A stretch of DNA of 64,000 nucleotides from Geitlerinema sp. S16 (GCA_011390275.1 JAABST010000001.1:62001-126000); one strand, 5' to 3'. Counted from the first letter of the stretch, positions 8,827 through 18,464 are shown. Numbers and translations: made by a program. Notes: generated by a model not told the origin, from the letters alone.

Positions 8827-9501
8827 ATGACTCCTCCCGACGACGCCTCTACGCCAACCCCAACCCCAACACCCCAACCCCAATCCGGTTGGCGACTCTT
8901 TGCGCGGAATAATCTTCAGCCGCTCGCCGTCGCCTTTGCGATCGCCCTACTGCTGCGTATTTTCGTCGCCGAACCGCGCTTTATTCCGTCCGCGTCCATG
9001 TTTCCGACGCTCGACCTCGGCGATCGGCTGATTGTCGAAAAAGTCTCGTATCACCTGCATACGCCCGAGCGCGGTGACATCGTGGTGTTTAGCCCGCCGG
9101 ACTCGCTCCAGCGTCAGGGGTTTACGGCCAATCAAGCCTTTATTAAACGGGTGGTGGGCGTGGCGGGCGATACGATCGCGGTTTTTGACGGCCAGCTCGT
9201 GGTGAATCGCACGCCGATCGCCGAGGCGTACATTGCCGAGCCGCCGAACTATACCTGGGGGCCGTTTATCGTGCCGGATGGGTCGGTGGCCGTGATGGGC
9301 GACAACCGCAACAACAGCAATGATTCGCATGTGTGGGGCTTTTTGCCCGCCGATCGGGTGATCGGTCGCGCCTGCTTTCGGTTTTGGCCGCTCGATCGCT
9401 GGGGTGGATTTGGAGCGAACGCGATCTTTGCTGGACTGGATCAGACCGCTGAGGTTAGCACCTCGCAAGCACGATTGGATTACCGCGTCGTTACGCTCTA
9501 G
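8827..9501 (+). CDS. lepB: Signal peptidase I (first copy)
   Basis: A 224-residue membrane serine protease that removes signal peptides from exported proteins. A proline/threonine-rich cytoplasmic lead is followed by one membrane helix (LAVAFAIALLLRIFV). The catalytic serine lies in FIPSASMFPTLDLGDRLIV, the catalytic lysine in AFIKRVVGVAGDTIAV, and box E is VMGDNRNNSNDSHVWGFLP. The size is usual for cyanobacterial enzymes with a single anchor. A second copy lies at 32105-32701. Cyanobacteria commonly keep two such peptidases, one mainly serving thylakoid or photosystem precursors; which copy does this is not decidable here. Confidence 0.93.
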   Translation: MTPPDDASTPTPTPTPQPQSGWRLFARNNLQPLAVAFAIALLLRIFVAEPRFIPSASMFPTLDLGDRLIVEKVSYHLHTPERGDIVVFSPPDSLQRQGFTANQAFIKRVVGVAGDTIAVFDGQLVVNRTPIAEAYIAEPPNYTWGPFIVPDGSVAVMGDNRNNSNDSHVWGFLPADRVIGRACFRFWPLDRWGGFGANAIFAGLDQTAEVSTSQARLDYRVVTL

Positions 9502-9564
9502 CGTTTTATCGGTCAATAAAACTTCGATCGATAAAACGCAAGACAAATCAGCCCGTTCAGCCCA

Positions 9565-10095
9565 TTAGTCGTAACGGAGCAGCGAGACGATCGGCACGTC
9601 CGGCAGCTTGGCGCACCCGCCCAGTCCCGCCAGTTCGATCACGAAGCCAAACCCCGCTAGCGTACCGCCCGACTGTTCTACGAGCTGCGCCACCGCCGCC
9701 GCTGTGCCGCCCGTCGCGATCAGATCATCGATGATCAAAACCCGCTGACCGGGGGCGATCGCGTCTTGGTGTAGCTCTAGGCGATCGGTGCCATATTCCA
9801 GGGCGTATTCAGCGCTATAGGTCGCCGCCGGTAGCTTGCCCGGTTTCCGTGCCGGAATAAAGCCGATCCCCAAGCGAGCGGCCAACGGTGTGCCAAAAAT
9901 AAAGCCACGAGATTCAATGCCGAGGATGAGATCCGGAGCCAGGGCGTCACAGGCTGTAGCGAACCGATCGATAACCGCATTCAGTCCTTGGGGATCAGCG
10001 AGCAGCGGAGTAATATCGCGAAATAAGATCCCCGGCTGCGGGAAATCGGGGATCGCGCGAATCAGCGTTGCCAGGTCGAAGGTCGATGCCGTCAT
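9565..10095 (-). CDS. apt: Adenine phosphoribosyltransferase
   Basis: A 176-residue type I phosphoribosyltransferase that salvages adenine to AMP with PRPP. The family markers are all present: [18 protein letters not shown] at the N-terminus, [21 protein letters not shown], the flexible loop region RKPGKLP with [11 protein letters not shown], and the PRPP-binding motif [16 protein letters not shown]. Length and start (ATG at 10095) agree with other Apt proteins. It is transcribed towards lepB and convergent with it. A roughly 330-bp non-coding gap lies behind it, before the DUF3038 gene. Confidence 0.95.
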   Translation of the reverse strand: MTASTFDLATLIRAIPDFPQPGILFRDITPLLADPQGLNAVIDRFATACDALAPDLILGIESRGFIFGTPLAARLGIGFIPARKPGKLPAATYSAEYALEYGTDRLELHQDAIAPGQRVLIIDDLIATGGTAAAVAQLVEQSGGTLAGFGFVIELAGLGGCAKLPDVPIVSLLRYD

Positions 10096-10427
10096 AAATC
10101 TAGATCAAAAGGGGAGAATCCCTGTAAATTGTGCCAGGGGACGGTCTCGATCTGTGTGACGTGAAAGACTCGCGATCGTCACTGCTACACTAGTTATGCT
10201 TTTTAGGTAGTTTGCGGGAAATTTAACTGTTTTCTCCTGCAAGTTGTCCATAGAAACCACTCCAGATCGTTAACTCTGGTTTTCGTGATCGACTGCTATC
10301 CGGTGTTCAGGTCGCTCTACCGTTTTTCGCAAGCCCCAAAACTGTGGCCTCTGCTATCCCGACTCCACCCTCCCGACTCCGCCCTTTGCCCTTTCCCACC
10401 ACGTTTACTGCCGAGCCCCAGCGCGTA

Positions 10428-11033
10428 ATGCCCCCGACTCCTACCGCCGAAACCTCTATCGCTTCACCGCTCGACCGGTTGCCAGATTTTGATCTGGCGG
10501 ATCGAGGCTGCCCGCGCCGCACTCGGACGCAGATTGACCTGACGCTGTTGGCGATCGAAGCGCTCAACTTAAAAGGCACACACGACATTCTGATCCTGAT
10601 CCAACAGCTCGAACTCACGCGCATTATTCCCAATCGGGTCGTTCTGTGGCGGGTGCGGAATACCAATCCCCTACGTCGCCTGAGTCGCCGTCGTGCCATG
10701 ACGATCGACGAAGCCAAAGCCTTGACGATTGTCGCCTGTCATATCGCCCGTCGCCTCAATCTCGTGATTCGCCAACTGCTCGCCGAAGCGGTCAAGCTGC
10801 GCGATCGCGGCAAACCCTATAGCGACAATCCCCACCTCGCTCGCTATCTCGAACGGTTTCGCGTTCACTTTCGCAGTCGCATGAACCCGCGCCGTGCCGC
10901 CATCATGCTGTACGAAACTGACGATAAACTCAATGACCTGGCGATCGAGCTATTAAGTAAACTCCTTTTCTGTACCGGTACGTCCGGCCTGCAACGCTTT
11001 TGGGTCAGCCTGTTTAACGGAGAAATTTCATGA
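10428..11033 (+). CDS. DUF3038 family protein
   Basis: A cyanobacteria-specific protein of unknown function, about 201 residues from the ATG at 10428. A GTG at 10344 would add 28 proline-rich residues and is less likely. It is mostly alpha-helical and basic, with RTQIDLTLLAIEALNLKGTHDIL and a C-terminal helix pair ETDDKLNDLAIELLSKLLFC. It overlaps the next gene by four bases (ATGA), so translation is probably coupled. The DUF3038-DUF4335 pair is a recurrent arrangement in cyanobacteria, which supports both calls and suggests that the two products work together. Confidence 0.75.
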   Translation: MPPTPTAETSIASPLDRLPDFDLADRGCPRRTRTQIDLTLLAIEALNLKGTHDILILIQQLELTRIIPNRVVLWRVRNTNPLRRLSRRRAMTIDEAKALTIVACHIARRLNLVIRQLLAEAVKLRDRGKPYSDNPHLARYLERFRVHFRSRMNPRRAAIMLYETDDKLNDLAIELLSKLLFCTGTSGLQRFWVSLFNGEIS

Positions 11034-12499
11034 GTGTGCGACGCAAGTACAGTTTGCCGGGATGCACCCTGATTCTCGAAGGGGTCACTACGGAAGCAAC
11101 CGGTAGACGACCAACGATTTCAGCCGTGGTCAATGCCGAATGCCATATTTTGGGTCAAGCTCAAATTTTGGCGGGAGGTCAGGGCTTTTTACAGCAGCTT
11201 ACCGAAACCCTGAGCGCCTATACCCAAAGTATCCTGAGCGGCATTGTGCCGATCGTCCCGGAGGGTCACATTGCGATCGAGCCGCTGCCGCCGTTGCAGC
11301 ACCGTTTGACAATTACCGATCCTGGCCTCGAAGCGCCCGTCTCTCTCGATCTCAGTACGCTGCAACTGTTCGACCTACTCGAAAGCCTTGATCAAATGCT
11401 GGCCGATGCCCGCACTCTGCCGGGCTGGTCACTCGACCTGAAACCGCTGACCCGTCATCAGGCTCGCCTTGATCCGCCGATCGCTGAGCGTGCCACTCCC
11501 GCCGCGATCGGGATTTCCAGCTTGGCGGTTGCAGCGGTGGCGCTGTTCTTCCTGCCGATCCCCGAAGTGCGCCGCCCGACGGAACCCATTCCCGTCAGTG
11601 CCGATGAGCTGGTGCAGACAACAGAAGCGAACGAAACGGCAGGTTCTGCGCCGCCGAATGATCCGGCCAATACCGCCGATGCTGACGCCGCTAAGTTAAG
11701 CGGCAGTGCGGATGAGAAAAACGACAGTGCCAAACCCGCCGATTCAAAGCCTAAAGACGCAGACGAGACCAAAGCAACTGCCGATGCTGGAACGCAGCGA
11801 TCGTCTGACGCAGACGCAGAGAGCAAGGCTGAACCCGAAATCATCTCCGATAGCGATCAGCTCTATGCCCTAAACCTCAAGCTCGATCAAGATCTCAGCG
11901 CAAATTGGGATTCTGATACTGCGCCGCCAGGAGATCGCGAATACCGCGTCAGTGTCGGTCGTGATGGAGCCATTATTGGCTATGTCGGTCGAGGCGAAGG
12001 ATCGGAATCCTACGTCGATTCGACTCCGCTTCCCGATTTGCTCTACGTTCCAGCCCAGGCGGGTAGTGTCAACGTAGAAGCTCAAGCCGATTTTCGAGTG
12101 GTCTTTTCGGACTCTGGCACGATCGAAGTCAGCCCCTGGGACGGTTACGCGAAAACACCCAGCGCTCCGCCCAGCTTGACCGATGCCGCCACCGTTGAGC
12201 AAAGCTTGGATCGCCTCAGCGACACGCTCTACGACAAATTCAACGACGATCCCAATTTCGATCGCGCCCTGGCCTATCGCCTAGGCGTGACCTCCGAAGG
12301 CACGCTCGCCCAGGTCGAACCCCTCACCGGAGATGCGCGGAGCTTGTATGGTGAAACGCCCCTGCCCGATCTTTACGATCCCGCCGCCGCGATCGCCGTC
12401 AATGACGATCGGGTCACCCTCTCGCCCCTCGTCGAATTCCGCGTCGTCTTCAAACCCAACGGCGTAATTGAGATCGCCCCTTGGTACGGGATACAGTAG
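11030..12499 (+). CDS. DUF4335 family protein with one membrane span
   Basis: A 489-residue partner of the DUF3038 protein. The N-terminal 150 residues form the DUF4335 domain (RRKYSLPGCTLILEGVT, LQLFDLLESLDQMLADART). One hydrophobic helix at about 160-180 (AIGISSLAVAAVALFFLPIP) is followed by a long alanine/aspartate/lysine-rich low-complexity linker. The C-terminus contains two related modules with YRVSVGRDGAIIGYV ... FRVVFSDSGTIEVSPW and YRLGVTSEGTLAQVEPL ... FRVVFKPNGVIEIAPW, an internal duplication. The start overlaps the preceding stop. The function is not known; a membrane-tethered complex is an inference. Confidence 0.75.
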   Translation: MSVRRKYSLPGCTLILEGVTTEATGRRPTISAVVNAECHILGQAQILAGGQGFLQQLTETLSAYTQSILSGIVPIVPEGHIAIEPLPPLQHRLTITDPGLEAPVSLDLSTLQLFDLLESLDQMLADARTLPGWSLDLKPLTRHQARLDPPIAERATPAAIGISSLAVAAVALFFLPIPEVRRPTEPIPVSADELVQTTEANETAGSAPPNDPANTADADAAKLSGSADEKNDSAKPADSKPKDADETKATADAGTQRSSDADAESKAEPEIISDSDQLYALNLKLDQDLSANWDSDTAPPGDREYRVSVGRDGAIIGYVGRGEGSESYVDSTPLPDLLYVPAQAGSVNVEAQADFRVVFSDSGTIEVSPWDGYAKTPSAPPSLTDAATVEQSLDRLSDTLYDKFNDDPNFDRALAYRLGVTSEGTLAQVEPLTGDARSLYGETPLPDLYDPAAAIAVNDDRVTLSPLVEFRVVFKPNGVIEIAPWYGIQ

Positions 12500-12557
12500 C
12501 GCTGTCGCGTCGTCGCACGGTTGACGGAAAGGGGACTCAATATCAAATCTGCTCTGA

Positions 12558-14564
12558 TCAGGTGAGTTGATGGTGATGCTGTAACCATTGCAACGCCTGG
12601 ATGACTTCCGGCTCATGTAGATCGTCCGGTTGACTGGATTCTGGCCAGTAGACGATCGATCGATCCAGCCGACAGGCTTGTCCTGCCCAGTTGCCGAAAT
12701 GGAAAATCAAACAGGGAATTCCGACTTGTTCTGCCAGGTGTTCGATTTTTTGCGGCCAGTCGGCGACGACGGAGTCCTGAAAAAATTGCAGCACAATCGC
12801 GTGGGGCTGCCAAATTTCAGCGAATAGCTGCGCTCGATCGAGATCGTTGACCTCGATGGTTCGACAATGGTGGTGGCGGAGTTGATTGGCGATCGACGTA
12901 CCCTTGGTATTCTTTGGTCTGGAACGAGTCTGAAGCAATAGAGGATCGCGCAAATCAATCAAAACAATAGTTGATCGCATGACGTGCACCCACTCAAAGC
13001 AGGAGGACACTTCTGAAGCTTGCAGCGGATAGTGCAATCCAAAGGTCACAGGACTTCGCTGGGAGTTGAAATCGGGTGGCTGGTTTGCTGTATCCGGCGG
13101 GTGACGATGCAGTGTGGCGATCGCGATCGCCTGTTTATCGAGGCTGCGTATCAGGTGGCGTGTAACGTTGTGGTACTCATCGTAGGGTTCACAATCGAGG
13201 ATCACTAACCTAGGGGCGAGGCGAGCTACTTTTTCCAGCAGGTCGTTAATGGATAGCGCGATCGCGACATACCAACCCGGCGGCTCTAGTTGGGCGAGAT
13301 CGTGGCCGTTTAAGTGCTGGGTCAAGACGATCGCTCGGCTTGCAGGAACACAGTCTTCGCCACGAGGTTCGACCGATTTCGTAGATCCCTTCGATTCAGT
13401 AGATCTCGTCTGATTGCTGGATCTGTTGCGGCTCGAAATATCAGGGCTGAAGGTTTCGACGATATCTAAATCCGACTCAGAGTCCGATTCAGAATCAGGC
13501 GCGACAATACTGGGCAGCAGCAACGTTAGTCGAAAGCCCGCTTCTGGACTGGGCTTCAGGCTCAGATCACCTTTCAAAAAGTGAACGAGTGTGCGTAAAA
13601 ACCCTAGGGCTTCGGTGCGATCGGCTGGAACCATCTCCAGTAGAGACCGAGGCGTCAAATTTATCCCAACCATTGGATCAACGGGATCAACACTCTCTAG
13701 TGAGACCGCTAAATCCCCCTCTATGCTTTGGGCGGAGAGATGCAGATTTTTCCATGACCCATAACGACCGATCACACATTCGATCGCCGCAGCGAACAGA
13801 TGTACGCCATAACGACGATCCATCGAAATGGGAATCGCTGTCGTCTTCCAATCGATGCAATCCTCTTCCTTTTCTGGATACGATCGCTGACACCGATCAC
13901 GTGCCTGGGCGATCGCCTGCAAAAAAAGCGACGTTAACGTCGTCAGCTCGGAATACAGAATGGTTTTGTCCATCTGAATCCGCGAGACCAAATCGAGCCG
14001 TTCGAGTTCATAGGCAATACGAGCGGCACTGTAGCTAATCGCATGAACCTGTTTTTTCTGCGGCTCGGAGAGAGATACAAGCCGTTCATCACCGAGCAGT
14101 GTGGCCAAATTCAACACCCCCATCAGCGGAGAAGCGATCTCATGGGCAAAGCGCTCGACAATCATCGACAGATCGCGATCAACGGACTCAAGGGCAGGTA
14201 AAGCCGCCAGATCAATCACGCCGATCGCCCGATCGTCCTCACCCAACGCGATCGCGTAACGAGCCGTGGGCTGACGCAGGGCATGAGCGCAGTTATGCAG
14301 CATCTCCAGCGTAATCGTTGAACGAATCAGGGGAACCACTTCTAGCAGCGTCGTTAACAGTGACCCGAGCATACGCCCCGGAGGCAAATCCGGATCTAGG
14401 AGACGATGGGGAAACAATAAGCCCAGCGGATGCATTGCACGATCGAGCATGATCGCCGGTTGCCCACCCGCCAGAGATAGCTGACGGGCGGCTGCGGCCA
14501 CCGTCAGGCGATCGTCTAACAATGGAACGGACTCAATGGGAACCGGAAAGGAAGAGGAGACCAC
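12558..14564 (-). CDS. Histidine-kinase-like protein with degenerate ATPase and pseudo-receiver regions
   Basis: A 668-residue protein. The N-terminal 130 residues look like a CBS-type sensory region (LTVAAAARQLSLAGGQPAIMLD). A dimerisation/phosphoacceptor helix follows with ERFAHEIASPLMGVLNLATL near residue 140, which retains the histidine. The stretch after it should be the HATPase domain, but I see no N-box and no clear glycine boxes, only a final strand FRLTLLLPSIV. After a serine-rich linker come two receiver-like beta/alpha regions (RLVILDCEPYD; HAIVLQFFQDS) that lack the full acidic triad. It is divergent from kaiA. A regulatory or scaffold role is possible; kinase activity is doubtful. 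Confidence 0.6.
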   Translation of the reverse strand: MVSSSFPVPIESVPLLDDRLTVAAAARQLSLAGGQPAIMLDRAMHPLGLLFPHRLLDPDLPPGRMLGSLLTTLLEVVPLIRSTITLEMLHNCAHALRQPTARYAIALGEDDRAIGVIDLAALPALESVDRDLSMIVERFAHEIASPLMGVLNLATLLGDERLVSLSEPQKKQVHAISYSAARIAYELERLDLVSRIQMDKTILYSELTTLTSLFLQAIAQARDRCQRSYPEKEEDCIDWKTTAIPISMDRRYGVHLFAAAIECVIGRYGSWKNLHLSAQSIEGDLAVSLESVDPVDPMVGINLTPRSLLEMVPADRTEALGFLRTLVHFLKGDLSLKPSPEAGFRLTLLLPSIVAPDSESDSESDLDIVETFSPDISSRNRSSNQTRSTESKGSTKSVEPRGEDCVPASRAIVLTQHLNGHDLAQLEPPGWYVAIALSINDLLEKVARLAPRLVILDCEPYDEYHNVTRHLIRSLDKQAIAIATLHRHPPDTANQPPDFNSQRSPVTFGLHYPLQASEVSSCFEWVHVMRSTIVLIDLRDPLLLQTRSRPKNTKGTSIANQLRHHHCRTIEVNDLDRAQLFAEIWQPHAIVLQFFQDSVVADWPQKIEHLAEQVGIPCLIFHFGNWAGQACRLDRSIVYWPESSQPDDLHEPEVIQALQWLQHHHQLT

Positions 14565-14865
14565 GCGAAATATGTGTCGTAAAAACGGACGAATAATACA
14601 ACTCGATCGAGCCTTTTCTTCAGATTACGATGACCTGGTCAAAACTTTTTAAACTCTAGTTTGCGTGCTTAATAGGGTTTATTACAGAAATACGTCCCCA
14701 TTAGCAATAAGCGCAATGTAAACTTTCAAACGAAGCATAAAGACTTGTTTCGTATTCCCTAAAGATAAAAAAGAACATAAAATCTATTCGTAAACAATTG
14801 ATACAAAGTGTTACTATCCAAGGGCTGTATTTGACGAAGCCTAGTCGTTGTGAGCCCATTCTGCG
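14565..14865. other. AT-rich intergenic region between the kinase-like gene and kaiA
   Basis: This 301-bp gap separates two divergent genes and must hold both promoters. It is clearly AT-richer than its surroundings, especially 14640-14800, with runs such as AAAGATAAAAAAG. I cannot point to a convincing -35/-10 pair. I saw no gene worth calling in it. Confidence 0.5.
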
Positions 14866-15783
14866 ATGGTCACGCCTACCCTGACAATTTGCATATTCGC
14901 ACTCGATACTGACCTCATTCATCAAGTTCGTGCTGCGCTCGATAACGATCGTTTCGCCTTGACCGTGTGTCAGTCGCCTACAGAGTTTATCGAGACTCTA
15001 TCGAGTGATTGGTCTCATTTCGATAGCCTCATTTTGGAAGTGCATGATGACCTTCCCGATCTGGTCTGCAATCTGCATCGAGCCAAACTCCTGCTGCCTG
15101 CCATCATTGTGACGCCGTCCTGCGATCGCAAGAGTTTGCAGGCTCAGGATTTTGCTCCCAAGGATTGCATTAAATCACCAGTGACGGATCGTGCTGCGAT
15201 TTTGTCAGGCCAGTCTCACTTCTATCATCAGGCAGAGGTCACACTCAATCTGGCTCCTGAAATCAATCTAGAAGATGCCGTTACCCAAGCCCTCGATCAA
15301 TTTTTGCAGCTTTCCCCGTCTGATAAGGCCAGCCCGCCGTCTTTTAGTAGCAGCCAGAAGATTACACTGCTGGAAGAAAAACAGCGGCTGCTCACCGAAA
15401 AGCTTAAAGAACGACTGGGATATCTCGGTGTGTATTACAAACGCAACTCGCAACGCTTTTTACGAAATCTGTCCGCACCCGAAGCGATCGACCTCATCGA
15501 GCAGCTTCAAGTTCTATATCAAGATATCGTACTCCAATACTTCGATAAGGGAGGAGAAGTCAATCAAGCGATCGACGAATTTGTCTACCTAGCATTCTTC
15601 GCTGATATTTCGGTGACCCGAGTCGTCGAACTGCACATGAATTTGATGGACCAATTCTCGAAACAGCTACAATTGGAAGGACGCAGCGAAGAAATATTGC
15701 TGGATTATCGCCTGACTTTAATCGATGTAATTGCCCATCTGTGTGAGATGTACCGACGATCAATTCCACGAAAGCCCGAGTAA
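14866..15783 (+). CDS. kaiA: Circadian clock protein KaiA
   Basis: A 305-residue clock component that stimulates KaiC autophosphorylation by binding its C-terminal peptide. The N-terminal pseudo-receiver (residues 1-135; [16 protein letters not shown] ... [14 protein letters not shown]) lacks a phosphoacceptor pocket, as expected. A linker leads to the conserved four-helix dimerisation domain ([20 protein letters not shown] ... [20 protein letters not shown] ... [20 protein letters not shown]). It is full length, unlike the truncated KaiA forms of some filamentous species. It is followed by kaiB after 142 bp, a gap long enough for a separate kaiB promoter. Confidence 0.96.
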   Translation: MVTPTLTICIFALDTDLIHQVRAALDNDRFALTVCQSPTEFIETLSSDWSHFDSLILEVHDDLPDLVCNLHRAKLLLPAIIVTPSCDRKSLQAQDFAPKDCIKSPVTDRAAILSGQSHFYHQAEVTLNLAPEINLEDAVTQALDQFLQLSPSDKASPPSFSSSQKITLLEEKQRLLTEKLKERLGYLGVYYKRNSQRFLRNLSAPEAIDLIEQLQVLYQDIVLQYFDKGGEVNQAIDEFVYLAFFADISVTRVVELHMNLMDQFSKQLQLEGRSEEILLDYRLTLIDVIAHLCEMYRRSIPRKPE

Positions 15784-15925
15784 CGCTCCCAGCGTTTTGA
15801 CCTCTCGATTTCCACCTCAACCCAGATACCCGCTGCCATCGCGATCTTCCCGCCTCCGCCAAGTGTCGGAGCGGCCACCTGTAAGCATTATTCTCCGAAA
15901 AACCGCAGACTGGTCTCAGCTTTCT

Positions 15926-16243
15926 ATGACACCTCCCAAAAAAACGTACGTTCTGAAGCTATACGTAGCGGGTAACACCACGAATTCAGTCCGTGCGCTC
16001 AAGACGCTCAACCACATTCTCGAACGAGAGTTTCAGGGGGTCTACGCGCTTAAAGTGATTGACGTGCTGAAAAACCCCCAACTGGCTGAGGAAGACAAGA
16101 TCCTCGCGACACCAACGCTGGCCAAGATCTTGCCTCCGCCGGTTCGTAAAATTATTGGCGATCTCTCAAACCGCGAAAAAGTCCTCATCGGCCTGGACTT
16201 GCTGTATGAAGAGCTGACCGAACATGGTACAGACTTGTACTAG
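15926..16243 (+). CDS. kaiB: Circadian clock protein KaiB
   Basis: A 105-residue thioredoxin-like, fold-switching clock protein that sequesters KaiA on phosphorylated Kai[21 protein letters not shown] opens the fold, and [20 protein letters not shown] and [20 protein letters not shown] are almost invariant in the family. The start at 15926 gives the standard length; an earlier in-frame start would add 65 unrelated residues. The extreme C-terminus (LTEHGTDLY) ends in a TAG whose G is the first base of a miniature transposable element, so the natural end of the gene may have been altered by the insertion. Confidence 0.96.
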   Translation: MTPPKKTYVLKLYVAGNTTNSVRALKTLNHILEREFQGVYALKVIDVLKNPQLAEEDKILATPTLAKILPPPVRKIIGDLSNREKVLIGLDLLYEELTEHGTDLY

Positions 16244-16367
16244 GGGCTGTCATCAATTAAATTTCTAGCGCTGACCCAGTCAAGGTTACAGCTCCTGGCT
16301 CTTTTGTGGGGTCAGACGTTCAACGGCTTACCCAATAAGGGTTCTACGATTAATTGATGACACGCCC
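16243..16367 (+). mobile_element. Miniature inverted-repeat element, family M1 (copy A)
   Basis: A non-coding 125-bp element with imperfect terminal inverted repeats. The left end reads GGGGCTGTCATCAATTAA. The right end, on the other strand, reads GGGCGTGTCATCAATTAA. It is flanked by TA on both sides (16241-16242 and 16368-16369), as expected for IS630/Tc1-mariner-type TA targeting. It is homologous along its whole length to copy B (31967-32105, inverted) and to the remnant at 8629. It carries no transposase. The left TA plus the first G form the kaiB stop codon. Confidence 0.85.
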
Positions 16368-16874
16368 TAGAGAGACGATCATGATGCCTGGGTACACTAT
16401 TTAATCTTATGGGATCAAAACAGCTTCGATCGTGTCGTGTCGTGATTCACGGTTGCGCGGCTTGACGGCTAAGGTTTTCATTGACCTGACGATCCTCAAG
16501 GCAGTCCTCAAGCTTGGAGGATTCGTCGCGATCGCGCCATCCTCTCTCAGCAACCCCAAAACCATGGCAACAAAAGCGATCAGTTTAACCCTAAGTTCTC
16601 AGTATGCCTTAAGATTGATGGCTGAGACTATACGGATTTCCGTTGAGGGATATCCCTTTATAAGCAGTGTGTTTTTACCTGTAATCAATGGATTGTAAGA
16701 CACTGACTCAACTAGAACGTTAGCGTTCTGGTCTTAATATTTAGTCCAAAGTAGCTTGAATTGACGAGCAATTAATTTTCAACCCTTAAAACTAATTGCG
16801 TCTGTGTCCAATAACATACTTCTCATAAAAAACGATATTCGCCGCAGTTAGCACGCACGGTTTTATAACAATTA
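16368..16874. other. Long kaiB-kaiC spacer
   Basis: Together with element copy A, the gap between kaiB and kaiC is 631 bp, much longer than in typical kaiBC operons. The right part (16680-16870) is AT-rich and could hold a separate kaiC promoter. An 88-codon frame at 16432-16698 has no recognisable content or start signal, and I do not call it. No other feature was found. Confidence 0.5.
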
Positions 16875-18455
16875 ATGGAAACTACTACCGATCGCAGCAA
16901 TCCACAAGCACCCTGGGGCGTACAGAAAATCCGAACGATGATTGAAGGATTTGATGACATCAGCCACGGGGGATTACCGGCAGGGCGGACAACACTGGTG
17001 AGTGGAACGTCGGGAACCGGAAAAACGCTGTTTGCGATTCAATTTCTTTATAACGGGATTACCTATTTTAATGAAGCCGGAGTCTTCGTCACCTTTGAGG
17101 AATCGCCCGCCGACCTGATCAAAAACGCTCAGAGTTTTGGCTGGGATCTCCAAGGACTGATTGATGAGGGCAAGCTGTTTATCCTCGATGCCTCGCCTGA
17201 TCCGGAAGGTCAGGATGTGGTGGGCAACTTCGACCTGTCGGCGTTAATTGAGCGGATTCAGTACGGGATTCGGAAGTACAAGGCGAAACGGGTTTCGATC
17301 GACTCGGTGACGGCGGTGTTTCAGCAGTACGAGGCCGCACCGGTGATCCGGCGCGAAATCTATCGGCTCGTGGCTCGGCTCAAGCAGCTCCACACCACGA
17401 CAGTCATGACCACGGAGCGGATCGAAGAGTACGGCCCGGTGGCGCGATTTGGCGTGGAGGAATTTGTGTCAGATAACGTCGCGATCGTGCGGAACGTGCT
17501 CGAAGGTGAGCGGCGGCGGCGGACGATCGAGATTCTCAAGCTACGCGGTACGACCCACATGAAGGGCGAGTATCCCTTCACGATGACGAGCAACGGCATC
17601 AATATCTTCCCGCTGGGGGCGATGCGCTTAACTCAGCGATCGTCGAATGTGCGCGTCTCGTCCGGTGTCGAAACCCTCGACAAGATGTGCGGCGGCGGTT
17701 TCTTCAAAGACTCGATTATTCTGGCGACGGGCGCAACTGGAACTGGGAAAACGCTACTGGTCAGTAAGTTTACGCAAGAGGCTTGCCTCAACGGCGAGCG
17801 GGCGATCCTGTTTGCCTACGAGGAATCGCGGGCGCAGCTTTTGCGTAACGCCTATTCCTGGGGCATCGACTTCGAGGAAATGGAGCAAAAAGGGTTGCTC
17901 AAGATTTTGTGTGCTTATCCTGAGTCGGCGGGACTTGAGGATCACCTGCAAATTATCAAGACCGAGATTGTTAACTTCAAGCCGTCGCGAATTGCGATCG
18001 ACTCGCTTTCTGCCCTGGCTCGCGGTGTCAGCAACAACGCCTTTCGCCAGTTTGTCATCGGCGTGACCGGTTACGCCAAGCAGGAAGAAATTACCGGCTT
18101 CTTTACGAATACGACGGATCAGTTTATGGGGTCGAATTCGATTACCGATTCCCATATTTCGACGATTACTGACACGATCATCATGTTGCAATACGTCGAG
18201 ATTCGCGGCGAAATGTCGCGGGCAATTAACGTCTTCAAGATGCGCGGCTCCTGGCACGATACCGGCATTCGCGAATACACCATCAGCGCGAACGGCCCCG
18301 AGATTAAGGATTCGTTCCGCAACTATGAAGGCATCATTAGCGGTTCGCCGTCGCGGGTGTCGGTGGATGAGAAAAGCGAGCTATCGCGGATTGTGCGCGG
18401 GGTTCAACTCGGGATTCCCAAGCCGCCAACGAGTGCGTCAGAGGATGCCGAATAA
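16875..18455 (+). CDS. kaiC: Circadian clock ATPase/kinase KaiC
   Basis: A 526-residue double-RecA hexameric clock protein. The CI Walker A is GTSGTGKTLFA with catalytic glutamates in VTFEESPADL. The CII Walker A is GATGTGKTLLV with FAYEESRAQLL. The phosphorylation site is ITDSHISTITDTI, carrying the adjacent Ser-Thr pair equivalent to S431/T432 of Synechococcus elongatus. The C-terminal A-loop/KaiA-binding region (RIVRGVQLGIPKPP) is intact. Length is slightly above 519. The whole pathway set KaiA-KaiB-KaiC is present and apparently functional, though kaiC is physically separated from kaiB by a miniature element. Confidence 0.97.
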   Translation: METTTDRSNPQAPWGVQKIRTMIEGFDDISHGGLPAGRTTLVSGTSGTGKTLFAIQFLYNGITYFNEAGVFVTFEESPADLIKNAQSFGWDLQGLIDEGKLFILDASPDPEGQDVVGNFDLSALIERIQYGIRKYKAKRVSIDSVTAVFQQYEAAPVIRREIYRLVARLKQLHTTTVMTTERIEEYGPVARFGVEEFVSDNVAIVRNVLEGERRRRTIEILKLRGTTHMKGEYPFTMTSNGINIFPLGAMRLTQRSSNVRVSSGVETLDKMCGGGFFKDSIILATGATGTGKTLLVSKFTQEACLNGERAILFAYEESRAQLLRNAYSWGIDFEEMEQKGLLKILCAYPESAGLEDHLQIIKTEIVNFKPSRIAIDSLSALARGVSNNAFRQFVIGVTGYAKQEEITGFFTNTTDQFMGSNSITDSHISTITDTIIMLQYVEIRGEMSRAINVFKMRGSWHDTGIREYTISANGPEIKDSFRNYEGIISGSPSRVSVDEKSELSRIVRGVQLGIPKPPTSASEDAE

Positions 18456-18464
18456 ACGAGATCT

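Noticed and set aside
14701..14925. 74-codon minus-strand frame at the kaiA start
   Set aside because: Overlaps the kaiA coding start and the AT-rich promoter region; cysteine/phenylalanine-rich sequence with no domain.
15731..15925. N-terminal extension of KaiB
   Set aside because: Overlaps the kaiA end and lacks homology; KaiB starts at 15926 with the standard length.
16432..16698. 88-codon frame in the kaiB-kaiC spacer
   Set aside because: No start signal, no recognisable domain and mixed composition; treated as non-coding.
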